In this document: piece by piece, positions 27,773 through 36,208 of the stretch
How the letters are laid out: each line of letters begins with the position of its first letter
How positions within the stretch are numbered: position 1 is the first letter of the stretch
From: BPJU01 sp964425225
Lineage (GTDB): Bacteria; Planctomycetota; Planctomycetia; Pirellulales; Pirellulaceae
Length of the DNA stretch: 57,586 nt
Reading direction: 5' to 3'
Assembly: GCA_964425225.1 (NCBI GenBank)
Contig: CAYRMD010000023.1
Location: 1-57,586 of the forward strand
Made by a program: the position numbers and the translations under genes
Notes under the pieces: generated by a model
What the model was told of the DNA's origin: nothing
Databases searched by the model: none
Seen by the model: the letters and a program-made list of their open reading frames with translations, nothing else

Positions 27773-29170
27773 ATGCACACGACAAACAATAGCAGCAGCC
27801 CTCTGATTAACAGGCGGCGTATGATCTCATCCCATCCTTCCCAGCAAAACGTCGGAACTTGCGCTACCGAGGCGTCTGAAGGACACGCCTTTCGTGGTAA
27901 CGTCGAGTGGTTGCTTCGTTTGCGGTGGGTAGCTACTTTCGGGCAGTGCCTGACTGTTGCGTTGGTTCGATGGGTGTGGCAAGTTTCGTTACTCCATTTT
28001 GTTCCCATACTTGCCATCATCGCGTTAACAGCCGGAAGCAATTTAGCGCTGGTGATCCTTTTGCCGAGGCGTGCGACGTGGCAGTCGGGGCAACACGGAC
28101 TGCTGTTAACGGCGTCCATCATTACTCTTGACCTTGTATCACTCACGGGTCTGCTCTATTTGACCGGCGGGCCGACCAATCCGTTTGTGCTGTTCTACCT
28201 TGTCAATCTGGCCTTGGCCGCAGTTTTACTTCCGGGTCGATGGGCGATGGGATTGACGCTACTAGCTGTCGCTGGTTATTCGAGTTTCTTTCTTCTTGGG
28301 TATGTGCCGGTGGCAGAGTTGGAAGCTGCTTGGGACGCCATGCGCCCGCTCTGGTCAGACGTCCGCAAGCAAGGTTTGCTGGTAGCTTTTGCAGCCAGCG
28401 CCATTGTGAACACGTATTTTATTTCCCGCGTGGCCACAGCGCTGGCACAGCGCGAAGAAGCTTTGCGGCGAGCTGAACAACTCCGGGCGCAGAGCGAACG
28501 ACTGGAAGCCCTCGCCACGTTAGCTGCTGGCGCCGGACACGAATTAGCATCTCCTTTATCGACCATCGCCGTGATTACCAAGGACCTGGCACGGCACCTG
28601 GAAGGATTACCCGTACCGCCGGATGTGCTGGACGACGTGGCCCTGATCCGCTCCGAACTAGAACATTGCCGGTCCATTCTGCACCGCATGTCAGCCCAAG
28701 CCGGTCAAGCCGTTGGCGAACGGGTCGACGCGTGTGCCTTACAACGCATCGTTCAAGAAACGCTCGACGGCTTGCGCCGCGGTGAACGCGTTGTGGTGCG
28801 CGGTTTAGAAACGACTGCGGAGATCAAGCTCCGCGTCCCGCTTCAGGCCTTGGCCCTAGCCCTTCGCAATATTTTGCAAAACGGCTTGGATGCCTCGCAG
28901 TCCTGGCAAAGCGTCGAGTTCCACGTGGCCGTCGATCAGCATTCGGTGTATTTCCGAGTTGTCGACCAGGGATGTGGCATGCACCAGGAAGTATTGCAGC
29001 GAGTCGGCGAGCCATTCTTCACCACGAAGGAGCCCGGCCAAGGCATGGGACTGGGCTTATTCCTGAGCCGTAACGTGGTGGAGCGATTAGGTGGCCAACT
29101 GGTAATCCGCTCGCGTCCCGGACAGGGTACCACCGTCGAGGTGACTCTTCCGCGCAGCAGCCTCGGTTGA
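27773..29170 (+). CDS. regB: RegB/PrrB-type redox sensor histidine kinase
   Basis: A 465-aa membrane kinase. The N-terminal half is a six-helix membrane domain. It holds GGPTNPF at 132-138, matching the GGxxNPF quinone-binding signature of RegB/PrrB. The H-box is GAGHELASPLST with H256. C299 in LEHCRSIL occupies the place of the redox-active cysteine of RegB. The ATPase domain has N370 (ILQNGLDAS), DQGCGM and GMGLGLF. It would sense ubiquinone/menaquinone and thiol redox state and phosphorylate a RegA-type regulator; one lies at 19173-19733. An ATG 16 codons downstream is an alternative start. Confidence 0.93.
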   Translation: MHTTNNSSSPLINRRRMISSHPSQQNVGTCATEASEGHAFRGNVEWLLRLRWVATFGQCLTVALVRWVWQVSLLHFVPILAIIALTAGSNLALVILLPRRATWQSGQHGLLLTASIITLDLVSLTGLLYLTGGPTNPFVLFYLVNLALAAVLLPGRWAMGLTLLAVAGYSSFFLLGYVPVAELEAAWDAMRPLWSDVRKQGLLVAFAASAIVNTYFISRVATALAQREEALRRAEQLRAQSERLEALATLAAGAGHELASPLSTIAVITKDLARHLEGLPVPPDVLDDVALIRSELEHCRSILHRMSAQAGQAVGERVDACALQRIVQETLDGLRRGERVVVRGLETTAEIKLRVPLQALALALRNILQNGLDASQSWQSVEFHVAVDQHSVYFRVVDQGCGMHQEVLQRVGEPFFTTKEPGQGMGLGLFLSRNVVERLGGQLVIRSRPGQGTTVEVTLPRSSLG

Positions 29171-29617
29171 GCCTCCAACCGACATACAAAACCAGTAGGG
29201 GTACTTTGCCACGTGCCCCTGTTTTCCCGTGTGTGCGGCTCGATCATAAGTGTCACGCGGTTGATACGCAACTAGCTATCATCTGGGTTAGCCATATCAG
29301 TGCCGAGAATGGCCTTACAGAGCGGCGACCGTTCGAGAGCGGCCCTTCTACCGGCCACGAAACGCAAGGCCGCCGAGGCACAAAGCGGCAAAGGACTTGC
29401 CTAATCTGTCTTCGCTGCGCCTCTGCGTTCAACTTCCTCGCCATCTTGCGTCAAACCATCCGACCCGCTCGTCAAGCGGCCACAAGTCGGTATTCGGTTA
29501 TCCGGTACCCGCATTGACTTCTCGCAAAATGGGTAGCGCCGCATCTGGCACTCCTCGCTATATTGAGCAACGGATCTGCACGACAACTCGAAGCGCGTTT
29601 TTGTAGGGAGTGCTGCC
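29171..29617. repeat. Composite repeat in the regB-NHL gap
   Basis: The segment 29317-29345 (ACAGAGCGGCGACCGTTCG, then GAGAGCGGCCC) resembles the GC-box at 48985-49010. It is followed by an AACGCAAGG arm at 29361 and a facing GCTGCGCCTCTGCGTTCAAC arm at 29414-29433. The GC-box next to facing CGCAAAG arms is the same order seen at 38867-38990 in mirror image. No gene is supported in this gap. Confidence 0.6.
29197..29225 (+). terminator. Intrinsic terminator after regB
   Basis: AGGGGTAC (29197-29204) pairs with GTGCCCCT (29213-29220), with one G-U pair, and is followed by GTTTT. It lies 27 bases past the kinase stop. Confidence 0.6.
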
Positions 29618-30649
29618 ATGTGGGTTCATGTTCGTGGAATCGCGAGGCTCGAGGTGATGGGTTTGTTGGCGTCTCTAGGATGGTTGACGATTGATGGCCA
29701 AGCTCAGGACTCAAAAATGCGCCGCTATCCGGCTGTCGACATGTGCACTTGGTATGAAGTGGACGCTAATTGGCCGCGAAAACCGGCAGCATTCCCATGG
29801 GAAGCTGTCTCCGGTGTTTTTGTCGATCGGCAGGACAATGTTTGGATGTTCACACGGAGCGTGCCGCCCGTACAAGTTTATTCACCTGAAGGAGAGCTTG
29901 TGCGAGCCTGGGGAGAAGAGACGGTGAGGACGGCGCACCACATGAAGATCGATCATGAAGGGTTTGTCTGGCTTGCCGACATCGGCTTACATACGGTGCG
30001 CAAGTACACGCCCGAGGGGCAACTGGTTTTGACGCTGGGAACTCCCGGCGAGGCAGGATGTGACGAGCGCCACTTCGATCAGCCTACCGATATGGCGATA
30101 CTTCCCAGTGGTGACGTTTTTGTCAGCGACGGGTATGGCAACAATCGCATTGTCCACTTCGATTCTCACGGCCGCTACATTAAAGCGTGGGGCGAATTGG
30201 GCCACGGTCCCGGTCAGTTCAGTCTTCCGCACGCGATTGCCGCCGACTCGCGCGGCCGGTTGTACGTCGCCGATCGCAACAATGTGCGAGTCCAAGTCTT
30301 CGACACTTCCGGCCGGTTTTTGGCGCAGTGGCAAAACTTAATTACTCCATGGGGATTCTGGATTACGGCCGATGACCAGATTTGGGTTTGTGGAAGTTCG
30401 CCGATGCCGTGGTACGATTACGCGGTGCTGGGTTGCCCGCCGAAAGATCAGTTACTGATGCGATTCGATACCGACGGCCGAGTGCAGCAACTATGGGCCG
30501 TGCCGAAAGGCACCGACGGCCAAGAACGTCCTGGCGAGCTGAACTGGGTTCACTGCGTAGCGGCGGATTCGAAGGGAAATCTCTACTGCGGCGACATCAT
30601 CGGCAAGCGATTGCAAAAATTCATTCGCCGGGGTCTTGGCGCGGAATGA
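29618..30649 (+). CDS. Secreted six-bladed NHL-repeat propeller protein
   Basis: A 343-aa protein with GGGAG before the ATG. A weak signal segment (VMGLLASLGWLTIDGQAQD) leads into repeated NHL blades: VFVSDGYGNNRIVHFDSHGRYIKAWG, with counterparts at LYVADRNNVRVQVFDTSGRFL and VWLADIGLHTVRKYTPEGQLV. Such propellers resemble those of peptidylglycine lyases and many planctomycete surface proteins. Function is unknown. Its 3' end overlaps the convergent metal-permease gene by 29 bases. Confidence 0.87.
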   Translation: MWVHVRGIARLEVMGLLASLGWLTIDGQAQDSKMRRYPAVDMCTWYEVDANWPRKPAAFPWEAVSGVFVDRQDNVWMFTRSVPPVQVYSPEGELVRAWGEETVRTAHHMKIDHEGFVWLADIGLHTVRKYTPEGQLVLTLGTPGEAGCDERHFDQPTDMAILPSGDVFVSDGYGNNRIVHFDSHGRYIKAWGELGHGPGQFSLPHAIAADSRGRLYVADRNNVRVQVFDTSGRFLAQWQNLITPWGFWITADDQIWVCGSSPMPWYDYAVLGCPPKDQLLMRFDTDGRVQQLWAVPKGTDGQERPGELNWVHCVAADSKGNLYCGDIIGKRLQKFIRRGLGAE

Positions 30650-31997
30650 GTGAACCATGGGGATCATGCTGCGGGGTTGCCAGTTCGCTTTCGAGCTCAT
30701 CGAGCATCTGACTGTCCAGAAAATGCTCGATCCGCTCAGCCGAGTCGTGAAGGCGCGCGGCCGGCACATCGAGCCGCTCGGCTAAAAAACTTTCCCACAG
30801 GCGATGGGCGCGCACGAGATTACGGCCGGCTTGCATCCCGGATGCGGAAAGTTGATAGCCTTCTGGCGAGTGCTCCAACCAACCGCGCCGAGCCAAATCG
30901 CTCAGGGCCCTTCGCACACGACGTTTGGGAATTCCCGTAAGATGCGCTGCGTAGCGCTCGTCGACCAGCACGGCGCGCTGGCCGCGTTCGCAGCGGCGAT
31001 AAAGCCATGCCAGCAAATCTTCGGCTGCGATACGGATGGCCAACCGCCGCTGGCGAACGTACTGGGCTACCAGTCCATATCGTGGTCCCCCCAGAACGGC
31101 TACCACGAGCATGACCCCGGACACGACAGCCATCAGGCCGCTGGTGGAAGCATCGGTAACTTGCGGATACCCGAGTGCCGGAAAAACCCAACGCGGTACA
31201 AACAGTGCGGCGGCGTGCCCTAACCAAGCGCTGGCCACTGCGACGGCGCTGGCTAACACCAACATCCACGCCAGCCGGTCTGTTAGGAGATACGCGGTAG
31301 CAGCCGGGACGATCAACATGGCAATCACCAGAATGCTTCCCACACTCTCGAAGACCGACACCGCCGTAAAGGCAGTAAGGCTCATGAGCAGATAATGCAT
31401 CGTCCAGGCCGGAATCCCGACGGCATTGGCAAGTCCAGGATCGAACGACGCGATGCGCATCTCTTTGAAGAACAGGGTTACCGTCAAGAGATTGACCAGC
31501 ACGAGAGCCGCATGGCGCAGGGCCGCCCGCGGGACCTGCCATGAGCCGAGTTGGATGGTATCGAGCACCGAGTTCTCGAGAGTTCCGTACAAGACACAAT
31601 CCGGGTCCAGATCGACCTGATCGGCCACAAGCCGTAGCAGCAGCAACCCCAAGGCGAACAAAGTGGTGAAGACGACACCCAGGGCTGCGCTGGGTTCGAC
31701 TTGGCCTCTGCGGTGCACCCATTCGCTGGCAACTGCGCAACCGGTTCCTACCACCACGGCGCCGGCTAACAGCAGTAACTGTCGAGAAGCTTCGTAACCG
31801 GCATCGGTCAACCAGCCCGATTGACGGGCGGCTTGGGCAATCAGGAACGCCAACACGATTCCGGGTAACGCTGCATGGCTAATTGCGTCTCCAACCAGGC
31901 TTTGGCGCCGCAGCACCAGAAAGCAACCGGGCAAAGCGCAGGCCCAAGCCGCCAAAGCTCCGGTAGCAGCAATCCAGGTATCGAGCGACTCCCACAT
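30621..31997 (-). CDS. Mn/Zn ABC transporter permease fused to a DtxR/MntR-type regulator (second permease)
   Basis: A 458-aa fusion. Residues 1 to about 300 are the polytopic ABC-3 permease, with the family signature QSLVGDAISHAALPGIVLAF. From about 325 the chain is soluble: LLAWLYRRCERGQ, a winged helix (HLTGIPKRRVRRALSDLARRGWLEHSPEGYQLSASG) and an iron-dependent-repressor dimer helix (RNLVRAHRLWESFLAERL, then IEHFLDSQMLDELE). Free MntR/DtxR normally binds operator DNA when loaded with metal. Here it is tethered on the cytoplasmic side of the transporter. The start has AAGGA about eight bases upstream and lies 11 bases after the first permease. Confidence 0.93.
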   Translation of the reverse strand: MWESLDTWIAATGALAAWACALPGCFLVLRRQSLVGDAISHAALPGIVLAFLIAQAARQSGWLTDAGYEASRQLLLLAGAVVVGTGCAVASEWVHRRGQVEPSAALGVVFTTLFALGLLLLRLVADQVDLDPDCVLYGTLENSVLDTIQLGSWQVPRAALRHAALVLVNLLTVTLFFKEMRIASFDPGLANAVGIPAWTMHYLLMSLTAFTAVSVFESVGSILVIAMLIVPAATAYLLTDRLAWMLVLASAVAVASAWLGHAAALFVPRWVFPALGYPQVTDASTSGLMAVVSGVMLVVAVLGGPRYGLVAQYVRQRRLAIRIAAEDLLAWLYRRCERGQRAVLVDERYAAHLTGIPKRRVRRALSDLARRGWLEHSPEGYQLSASGMQAGRNLVRAHRLWESFLAERLDVPAARLHDSAERIEHFLDSQMLDELESELATPQHDPHGSLIPRQDPGE

Positions 31998-32008
31998 GGA
32001 AACAATCC

Positions 32009-33508
32009 TTACATTACACGCTGCGACGTTTCGACCGCCATGGGATGCGGGCTGCTGGGCAACTGTCCCCGCGTGGATAGCTCTTTTTCCAAGAGGGCGA
32101 CCAGCTCTGGATCCAAGAGATGTTCCAAATCGTCGGCACGACGGTCAATCTGATCTAAGGCGACATCGGCATGGCGCAGCAAATACATTTCCCACAACCG
32201 ATGATTGCGTACAGTACGTATTGCCTGTTGGGCTCCTTCGCCGGTCAATCGCCAGCCGCTTGCTTCGCGCCGTAACCAACCTTTCTGCTCGCCGAGCTGC
32301 AACATGCGACGCACCTTGCTTGGCGACCAATCGCGCCAGGTTATGAACACGTTCATCGGCAGAATGCCGGCGCACAAATCGTCGGCGGTCACTCCACCGC
32401 GTTCACCCACGAGCAATTCGTAGCAGGCACGGAGCAGATGTTCTTGGTCCTGGCGCCAACGATGGTTTCTTATGAGCCACCAGCGCCGCACCAGCCCGCG
32501 TTCCCAACCGAAAGCCATGCTAAAAGCAAACAATAGACAATTACACAAGGCGATCGTTGCCCCAGTAGCTACTCGTGGCCAACTAGCACTGATGGCCACG
32601 CCCACCAGGCCCGCTGCTGCACCGAAGGCTGCTGACAGTCCGAGCATGGTCGCCAACCGTTCGGTCCAGAACCGTGCGGCAGCCGGAGGCACGATCAGCA
32701 CGGCTACTACCAGCAACAAACCGACACCTTGCAGGCCCACAACAGCGATGGCCACGACGAGCCCTTTGAGGACCAGATCCAACGCGACGATGGGCCATCC
32801 TTCGGCTGCGGCAAAGCGCTCGTCGAAAGCCAACAACCGGAGCTCCTTGTACAACACCAGGCACACGGCGACCGCTACCAAGGTCACTGCCGTGATCAGT
32901 TGTACGTCGCTTAAGCGCAAAGCAGCCGCTTTACCATAGATAAAATGCGGTAGGCCCGCTTGATTACCACCCGGCATGCGCTGCACGACGGTCAAGAGCG
33001 CAATTCCCAAACCGAAGAAAACACTGAGGACGACCGCTAGTACTGCATCGTCTTTTAAGCGTGTGACGCGCCGCAGCGCCGTCGTGGCCCCAATACCGAC
33101 CAGGCCGGCCACCGCAGCACCCAGGAGCAGCCCCGGTAACCACTTGCCGCTGCCGATCCGTAGTGACTCGCCCACCAAGAATGCAAGCCCCACTCCTGGC
33201 AAAGCCGCATGGCTGACGACATCGCCCAACAGCGCCTGTTTGCGAAGGAGCAAGAAAGCCCCCACCACGCCTCCGCCGGCACCCAATACGATCGCTCCCC
33301 ACCAAACGACAAGTGTGTTGTATTCCCAACTCGGCCACGGGCCCGACAGCCCATACACACGGCTCGGGGCAACCGTAGTCCGGTTGCCGTGCCGGACGCC
33401 CCCGTCAGCCCACTGCGCCGAACGTACACCGAAGGCGGCCAGCACCGCTAAGAGAGCCACACCAACCACTAAGACAACTGTTGTGCTACGCACGCGCATG
33501 CGGTTCAT
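32009..33508 (-). CDS. Mn/Zn ABC transporter permease fused to a DtxR/MntR-type regulator (first permease)
   Basis: About 499 aa from the ATG at 33508; the open frame reaches further up into the ATPase gene but codes for nothing sensible there. The N-terminal helix (VVLVVGVALLAVLAAFG) is followed by ABC-3 permease helices with KQALLGDVVSHAALPGVGLAFL. The C-terminal 140 residues carry a DtxR-like winged helix (LLRACYELLVGERGG, then WSPSKVRRMLQLGEQKGWLRR) and dimer/metal helix (RTVRNHRLWEMYLLRHADVA, then ADDLEHLLDPELVALLE). Both permeases of the importer therefore bear regulators, so the tethered domains could pair within the heterodimer. Confidence 0.92.
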   Translation of the reverse strand: MNRMRVRSTTVVLVVGVALLAVLAAFGVRSAQWADGGVRHGNRTTVAPSRVYGLSGPWPSWEYNTLVVWWGAIVLGAGGGVVGAFLLLRKQALLGDVVSHAALPGVGLAFLVGESLRIGSGKWLPGLLLGAAVAGLVGIGATTALRRVTRLKDDAVLAVVLSVFFGLGIALLTVVQRMPGGNQAGLPHFIYGKAAALRLSDVQLITAVTLVAVAVCLVLYKELRLLAFDERFAAAEGWPIVALDLVLKGLVVAIAVVGLQGVGLLLVVAVLIVPPAAARFWTERLATMLGLSAAFGAAAGLVGVAISASWPRVATGATIALCNCLLFAFSMAFGWERGLVRRWWLIRNHRWRQDQEHLLRACYELLVGERGGVTADDLCAGILPMNVFITWRDWSPSKVRRMLQLGEQKGWLRREASGWRLTGEGAQQAIRTVRNHRLWEMYLLRHADVALDQIDRRADDLEHLLDPELVALLEKELSTRGQLPSSPHPMAVETSQRVM

Positions 33509-33569
33509 GGAAGCATTGATCCCATGGGCCAGTGTTGAGGGCTTACGAACCGGCTTCGCTCGCGCCCTG

Positions 33570-34367
33570 TCAACGTTCCGGTTGTCCGGCCATCGACATG
33601 CGGTGGCCGACGCGGTCCAACAAAGCAATTTTGCCGCCGTACGTGCGACGCAGGTTCTCGACGGTAAATACGTCCGCCACGGGACCAGCCGCGATCACTC
33701 GCATATTGAGCAACATCACGTGGTCGAAATACTCCGGTACTGTCTGCAGGTCGTGATGAACGGCCAGCACCGTCTTGCCTTCGCTACGCATCTGCCGCAA
33801 CAACTCTACAATGGCCCGCTCGGTAGCAGCATCCACACCAGCAAATGGTTCGTCCATCAAGTACAAGTCGGCTTCTTGTACCAGGGCTCGTGCGAGAAAC
33901 ACTCGCTGTTGCTGACCACCGGAAAGCTGACGAATTTGTCGATGAGCCAATGCGGCCATTCCCACGCGCTCTAGCGCCCGGAGCGCCATTTTGCGGAATC
34001 GGGCCGTGACCGGCCGACACCAACCAATCCGGCGGTAAAGTCCCATGGCGACTACGTCCAGAGCGCTGACGGGGAAATCCCAATCGACCGACTCACGCTG
34101 GGGCACATAGCCGACCCGACCGCGCTGGCGCCGAAAAGGCTCGCCAAACACAAGTACCTCACCCGAAACCCGGGGAACAAGGTCCAGGCACGCCGCCAAG
34201 AGCGTACTTTTTCCGGCGCCGTTTGGACCCACGATGCCGATTAACTTGCCGGCAGGAGCTTCGAAATCCACGTCCCAAAGAACCGGCCTACGATGGTAGG
34301 CCACGGTTAAGTCACGTATCAGCAAAGGTGGCGCTCGATCCTTCTGCTGCACACTGCTCCCGATCAT
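33570..34367 (-). CDS. Mn/Zn ABC transporter ATP-binding protein
   Basis: A 265-aa ATPase of the ZnuC/MntB/TroB type that powers metal import. It has Walker A GPNGAGKST, Q-loop VGYVPQRES, signature LSGGQQQRV, Walker B LYLMDEPFAGVD and switch histidine AVHHDL. The start overlaps the stop of the binding-protein gene (ATGA), so binding protein, ATPase and the two permeases form one operon in that order. Confidence 0.96.
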   Translation of the reverse strand: MIGSSVQQKDRAPPLLIRDLTVAYHRRPVLWDVDFEAPAGKLIGIVGPNGAGKSTLLAACLDLVPRVSGEVLVFGEPFRRQRGRVGYVPQRESVDWDFPVSALDVVAMGLYRRIGWCRPVTARFRKMALRALERVGMAALAHRQIRQLSGGQQQRVFLARALVQEADLYLMDEPFAGVDAATERAIVELLRQMRSEGKTVLAVHHDLQTVPEYFDHVMLLNMRVIAAGPVADVFTVENLRRTYGGKIALLDRVGHRMSMAGQPER

Positions 34368-35398
34368 AGTTGCCCCTTGTGGCCCTCAGGCAATTCCGCC
34401 AACAGTCCCTTCATGCCGCGCGCGGGGGCGTCTCCACCCAAGGCCCGAGCAATCACCGTCGCGTTGTGATCGATCATACCGATATACGTCCCCTCGTACG
34501 TTCCCGGCGGACCCATGGCGTCCGAAAACAAAGCGCCGCCGATCCGAACCTGCCAACCCAGCCGAGCCGCTCCTTCGAGCACCGCACGAACATTGGCCTC
34601 CGGTACGCTGGTCTCGACGAAAATCGCGTGAATCCGCCGTTCCACAAGATAATGTACCAAATCGTTGATGTCCTTAACGCCCGGCTCCGTTTCCGTGCTG
34701 ATCCCTTGCGGTGCTCGCACCGGAATACGGTAGGCACGGGAAAAATAACCAAACGCGTCGTGAGCTGTGACCAATACCCGCTGTGTTTCGGGTATCGAAC
34801 CAATAACACGCCGCACGTATTGATCCAAAGCATCGAGTTCCGATCGATACTGCGCCGCATTGGCTCGATACTGTTGCGCACCTTGGGGATCGACTTGTTC
34901 CAAACACTGCGCAACATACGCAACACAACTGCTCCACAAAGTGACGTCCATCCACACATGCGGATCGTAATGGCCGCCGAACTGTTCAGGGGAGAGCAAT
35001 CTTTCGCGAGGCAATCCATCGGTTACAGCAAAGACACGTCTCCCACTGGCGCGCAGCCGCTCAAAAACGTCCTGCATACGTCCTTCTAACATCAAGCCGT
35101 TATAAAAGACTAGATCAGCCCCCTCTAGCAACTTTACATCCCGCACGGTTGGCTTATAGAGGTGCGGATCCACACCTTCCCCCATGAGGCTTTCCACGAC
35201 GACGCGCGTCCCCCCAACATGCCGCACCAGATCAGCCACCATTCCCGTCGTAGCCACAACCCTCCAGGTTTTTTGGGTCGTGCCGTTGGACTGTGCGACC
35301 GTTCCTCCGGTTGACGGCCCGGTACATCCGGCAATAAGCACCATCAGCCCCGTAGCAATGCTCGGAACCCAAAAACCCTGGATATGATTCATAAGCAT
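34364..35398 (-). CDS. Mn/Zn ABC transporter substrate-binding lipoprotein (TroA/ZnuA family)
   Basis: A 344-aa cluster A-I binding protein. The lipoprotein signal ends GLMVLIAGC with the lipidated cysteine at residue 25. Metal ligands expected for the family are seen as GVDPHLYKPT (first His), HYDPHVWMD (second His), FVETSVPEAN (Glu) and LFSDAMGPPGTYEGTYIGM (Asp). The absence of a His-rich loop favours Mn or Fe over Zn, which is an inference. First gene of the operon; the start sits 9 bases from an inverted repeat that could be its operator. Confidence 0.94.
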   Translation of the reverse strand: MLMNHIQGFWVPSIATGLMVLIAGCTGPSTGGTVAQSNGTTQKTWRVVATTGMVADLVRHVGGTRVVVESLMGEGVDPHLYKPTVRDVKLLEGADLVFYNGLMLEGRMQDVFERLRASGRRVFAVTDGLPRERLLSPEQFGGHYDPHVWMDVTLWSSCVAYVAQCLEQVDPQGAQQYRANAAQYRSELDALDQYVRRVIGSIPETQRVLVTAHDAFGYFSRAYRIPVRAPQGISTETEPGVKDINDLVHYLVERRIHAIFVETSVPEANVRAVLEGAARLGWQVRIGGALFSDAMGPPGTYEGTYIGMIDHNATVIARALGGDAPARGMKGLLAELPEGHKGQL

Positions 35399-35407
35399 TG
35401 ACCCAAT

Positions 35408-35431
35408 TTGAAGTTATGTCTGCTACTTCAA
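35408..35431 (-). promoter_or_regulatory. Inverted repeat TTGAAGT-N10-ACTTCAA before the metal-uptake operon
   Basis: Two perfect 7-base arms (35408-35414 and 35425-35431) flank a 10-base spacer, just upstream of the binding-protein start. Another TTGAAG occurs on the same strand at 35485-35480, next to an AT-rich stretch with AATAA-TG-TTATT (35486-35497). Size and position fit an operator for a DtxR-like repressor, or a 5' UTR hairpin. No experiment supports either. Confidence 0.4.
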
Positions 35432-35644
35432 GCAGCGCCCTACACACATAGTCACCGGACCCGCTAACAACTTTTTGGCTCTTCAAATAATGTTATTTTA
35501 TTACTCAAAAACATACAAGGCCAGTCCACATCCTAGCGGGTCTACCGTTTGATTCGTTATGCGCCGGGTCGTTGGGTTTGGCCTAACAACGAGGTACACT
35601 TCAATAAGGTCCGCATGTGGGGCACGAGCCAAGGTGAGCCGACC

Positions 35645-36208
35645 ATGGGCGTAACGTATTTCAAGCGGTATCGAATGGAAATTGAATTGGGGCAGGTTGC
35701 AAGTCAACCGCCTCCACCGATTGGAAGCCAATATCGCCTCGTTGCCTGGTATGACGAGCTTTGGCAGCGTCACGCGGAGGCCAAGTATTTGAGTTTCCGC
35801 AATGAATTGGATTCTCACATTTTCTCGTGTCTTGGTGATCGGGATGGCTGTAGGCGATTGATGCAGGAGATTTGTCACCGCTGGAACTTCGTACCTCAGG
35901 CGACGTGGTTAGCCGAGTTTCGGGATCCGGAGCGTGGGTGGCAGGCCTGTGGCACGATTCAGGGTGTGGCCGACGGGCAAGGTTATGGCTCGATTCAGAA
36001 TTTAGGAGTCACTCCGCGGCACCGTGGCCGCGGTATTGGTACACGCTTGCTGTATGAGGCGCTGTGTGGCTTTTGGCGTGCCGGGCTCAAACAAGCGTAT
36101 TTGGAAGTTACGGTACAGAACACCGGAGCCCTCAGACTGTATGAGCGATTTGGCTTTCGTGCCGTAAGAACTTTGTATCGGGTCGCCGATGTAGTAACCG
36201 TTGGTTAA
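35645..36208 (+). CDS. GNAT-family N-acetyltransferase
   Basis: 187 aa from the ATG at 35645, which has AAGGTGAG upstream; the 32 residues before it in the open frame look untranslated. The N-terminal half is unusual (FKRYRMEIELGQ). The C-terminal half is GNAT: NLGVTPRHRGRGIGTRLLYEAL binds acetyl-CoA and VTVQNTGALRLYERFGFRAV closes the fold. The substrate is unknown. Its stop shares bases with the convergent M16 stop (TTAA at 36205-36208). Confidence 0.88.
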   Translation: MGVTYFKRYRMEIELGQVASQPPPPIGSQYRLVAWYDELWQRHAEAKYLSFRNELDSHIFSCLGDRDGCRRLMQEICHRWNFVPQATWLAEFRDPERGWQACGTIQGVADGQGYGSIQNLGVTPRHRGRGIGTRLLYEALCGFWRAGLKQAYLEVTVQNTGALRLYERFGFRAVRTLYRVADVVTVG

